Assembly (NCBI RefSeq): GCF_020829625.1
Contig: NZ_JAIVFX010000045.1
Location: 1 to 35,299, forward strand
Reading direction: 5' to 3'
Length of the DNA: 35,299 nt
Source: Nostoc sp. XA010
Lineage (GTDB): Bacteria > Cyanobacteriota > Cyanobacteriia > Cyanobacteriales > Nostocaceae
The notes beneath the pieces are model-generated. The model had not been told where the DNA came from. It searched no databases and saw nothing but the letters and a program-made list of their open reading frames with translations. Made by a program: the position numbers and the translations under genes. Shown in pieces: positions 34,165-35,299 of this stretch; positions within the stretch are counted from its first letter, which is position 1, and every line of letters begins with the position of its first letter.

Positions 34165-34695
34165 CTAAACCCCAAATAATTTACTAGCCCTTTTCATCTC
34201 CTCTGTTATTTCTACGGCTATTAAATCGTTCTCGTAGTCATAATCTTCTTCATCTGGGAGCAAAATTTCTTCTCTAACTTCAACATCATTAGATATAGAT
34301 AGTGCAGTCGTTGAGTCAGGCTCTTGAGAATTAACTTGTTCTGTCTTATCGAATGAGCCGCCCTGATCTGGGATAGCACCTGGGTAGTCAGCAGTGGTAT
34401 TCATCAGTTGAACAACAGTACTCATTTGAGGTGAAATCCCAAAAACCTCGCGGATAAGAGATGCCTGACCTTCTAATTGTTTGATTGACCAGATTGCTAT
34501 TCGTCTTAATTCCTCGTCACGCACTCCTACAGAATGCATCACAAAAGGTAGCCAGTAGGCTTTGATAGTCGATATCACTATTTCTGATAAGCTTCCTAAC
34601 TGAAAAGGATTCGATTGTAAATAACTAAATACTTTGCCATCTCCAGTATCAGTCCCACGCTTAATCGAAACTATTACTTGCTTTATTTCATCCAT
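34165..34695 (-). CDS. Hypothetical protein, candidate adaptor of the second actin-like ATPase
   Basis: I take the ATG at 34695 (MDEIKQVIVSIKRG), giving 176 residues; a TTG at 34755 would add 20. Residues 1-95 are helical, with a basic start and a segment AIWSIKQLEGQASLIREVFG. The C-terminal half is disordered and strongly acidic (EEILLPDEEDYDYENDL), ending in a short amphipathic EEMKRASKLFGV. A folded N-terminus plus acidic tail is what ParR-type adaptors look like. It lies directly between the repeat-rich region upstream and the actin-like gene downstream. No family match is recognised. Confidence 0.55.
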   Translation of the reverse strand: MDEIKQVIVSIKRGTDTGDGKVFSYLQSNPFQLGSLSEIVISTIKAYWLPFVMHSVGVRDEELRRIAIWSIKQLEGQASLIREVFGISPQMSTVVQLMNTTADYPGAIPDQGGSFDKTEQVNSQEPDSTTALSISNDVEVREEILLPDEEDYDYENDLIAVEITEEMKRASKLFGV

Positions 34696-34858
34696 GTTTA
34701 AAAGTGAAAATTTTCTAGCATAGGTCACATAAATTCCTGCTGACCCTTTTCGCAAGAATTAAATATGCCTTAGTGACTTTTAAATCTGTTCAATTTCTTG
34801 GCACTAATAGATTGTATTATAATCGCCAATAATGATTAGCACTCCTCTTATTTTAAAA

Positions 34859-34890
34859 CAATAAAATGTATAGTACTATACATTTTATTG
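34859..34890. repeat. Perfect 32-bp palindrome
   Basis: The left half CAATAAAATGTATAGT (34859-34874) is followed without a spacer by its exact reverse complement (34875-34890). A gapless palindrome of this length favours a dimeric protein site or a cruciform over a terminator. Confidence 0.9.
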
Positions 34891-34899
34891 CGACTGTTG

Positions 34900-35032
34900 T
34901 TTGACAGGTCTAGGGCTACTCTACACCTGTCAAGCACCTGTTGAATGACTGCTATAGAGGAACGAGGTAGTTGATTTTTGATTTTCTCTACGACTGTCAT
35001 TTGACAGGTGTTTAACAGGTGTTTGACGGGTG
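34900..35032. repeat. Six 11-bp iterons, consensus TTTGACAGGTG
   Basis: The copies are 34900-34910 (plus), 34924-34934 and 34935-34945 (tandem, inverted), and 35000-35010, 35011-35021 and 35022-35032 (tandem, plus). Units in each tandem set abut exactly every 11 bp, one helical turn. The first and fourth copies sit in a larger repeat, CGACTGTxxTTTGACAGGT, spaced exactly 100 bp apart (34891, 34991). Confidence 0.85.
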
Positions 35033-35185
35033 TAAAGTTTGGTCAAAATTAGCCTGTAGCCGCATTTAAAATAAACGTACCTAGTACGCTTATTTTTGCT
35101 ATTCTTGATTTGGTCAAAATGCCATTTTTAAGCCTGAGTAAAAATACTCAGTGAGCCGAAAAAATAATTTTAGTTATAGCGGTTA

Positions 35186-35299
35186 TCAGTCTTCTGAAGT
35201 ACAGTAGCAGCAGTGAGTAAACCAACCCAGTAAATTCTCTATCGTCACTTCTGCGAATGCCGCATCTAATGCCTTAAGTAAATCAGGATATGTCCTTGC
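35186..35299 (-). CDS. IS630-family transposase, C-terminal end (partial)
   Basis: From the window edge inward, 37 codons read ARTYPDLLKALDAAF..., GWFTHCCY and a TGA at 35186-35188. The ALDAAF...GWFxHCxY ending is characteristic of IS630/Tc1-mariner-like transposases. The rest lies outside the window. TATAGCGGTTATCAG, immediately downstream (about 35175-35189), is a plausible terminal inverted repeat of the element. Confidence 0.6.
   Translation of the reverse strand, partial: ARTYPDLLKALDAAFAEVTIENLLGWFTHCCYCTSED

Larger units (their letters stand above)
34696..35185. promoter_or_regulatory. Noncoding locus with palindromes and 11-bp iterons (candidate parC or origin)
   Basis: About 490 bp carry no gene but many ordered signals: a 32-bp palindrome (34859-34890), six 11-bp repeats (34900-35032), a 12-bp direct repeat TTTGGTCAAAAT (35038-35049, 35109-35120), a near-perfect 23-bp palindrome (35071-35093, CGTAC/GTACG core) and a small hairpin CTGAGTA/TACTCAG (35134-35151). 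Eleven-base repeats next to an actin-type operon recall parC of plasmid R1. An iteron origin is the alternative. Confidence 0.55.

Noticed and set aside
34900..35032. CRISPR array
   Set aside because: The units are 11 bp, partly inverted and without uniform spacers; they fit iterons or centromere repeats.

Overview
The window looks like part of a large plasmid from a filamentous, Nostoc/Anabaena-type cyanobacterium. The reasons are nine HIP1 octamers (GCGATCGC) in 35 kb, a moderate-AT composition, a very large Ser/Thr-kinase/histidine-kinase fusion typical of Nostocales, several G/C-rich hairpin repeats of the Nostoc kind, and plasmid genes: ParA, ParB, two actin-like (ParM/StbA) ATPases, RecD2, a plasmid sigma factor and a pRiA4b ORF-3 protein. 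No rRNA, tRNA or CRISPR array was seen. Family names come from reading motifs, without database searches.

Layout. Positions 1-10240 hold an 8.1-kb two-gene signalling operon (a hybrid sensor kinase and a 2029-residue kinase, minus strand, 4-bp overlap). It is bracketed by two diverged direct copies (about 129-849 and 9441-10239) of the 3' end of one gene, perhaps a plasmid replication gene. The right copy is broken by frameshifts and by an inserted hairpin element. Positions 10240-14620 carry small accessory genes: pRiA4b ORF-3-like, three unknowns, an Rpn-type nuclease and a J-domain protein, closed by a clear bidirectional terminator. Positions 14620-20330 are a minus-strand core: zinc-ribbon protein, sigma-70 factor, RecD2 helicase, ParB and ParA, with a perfect 22-bp palindrome inside parB. 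Positions 20330-23262 hold a decayed zinc-ribbon ORF, a lipoprotein and an actin-like ATPase with a small partner gene, preceded by a repeat-rich 400-bp region.

Positions 23393-30065 are a second minus-strand block: a membrane protein, a TPR protein and a gene in three pieces. The last piece (1260 residues) carries DFDGD, the metal-binding signature of multisubunit-type RNA polymerases and their RdRP/YonO relatives. Positions 30113-32604 hold small unknowns, one with a canonical EF-hand loop and one P63C-like. Positions 32702-34695 hold a second actin-like ATPase and a candidate partner. Upstream of these (34696-35185) lies a noncoding region with six 11-bp repeats and a perfect 32-bp palindrome. 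The window ends in the 3' end of an IS630-type transposase gene.

The strongest leads are the plasmid-borne two-barrel RNA-polymerase-like protein with its split reading frame, the coexistence of one ParAB and two actin-type partition systems each next to a candidate DNA site, and the signalling cassette held between direct repeats.
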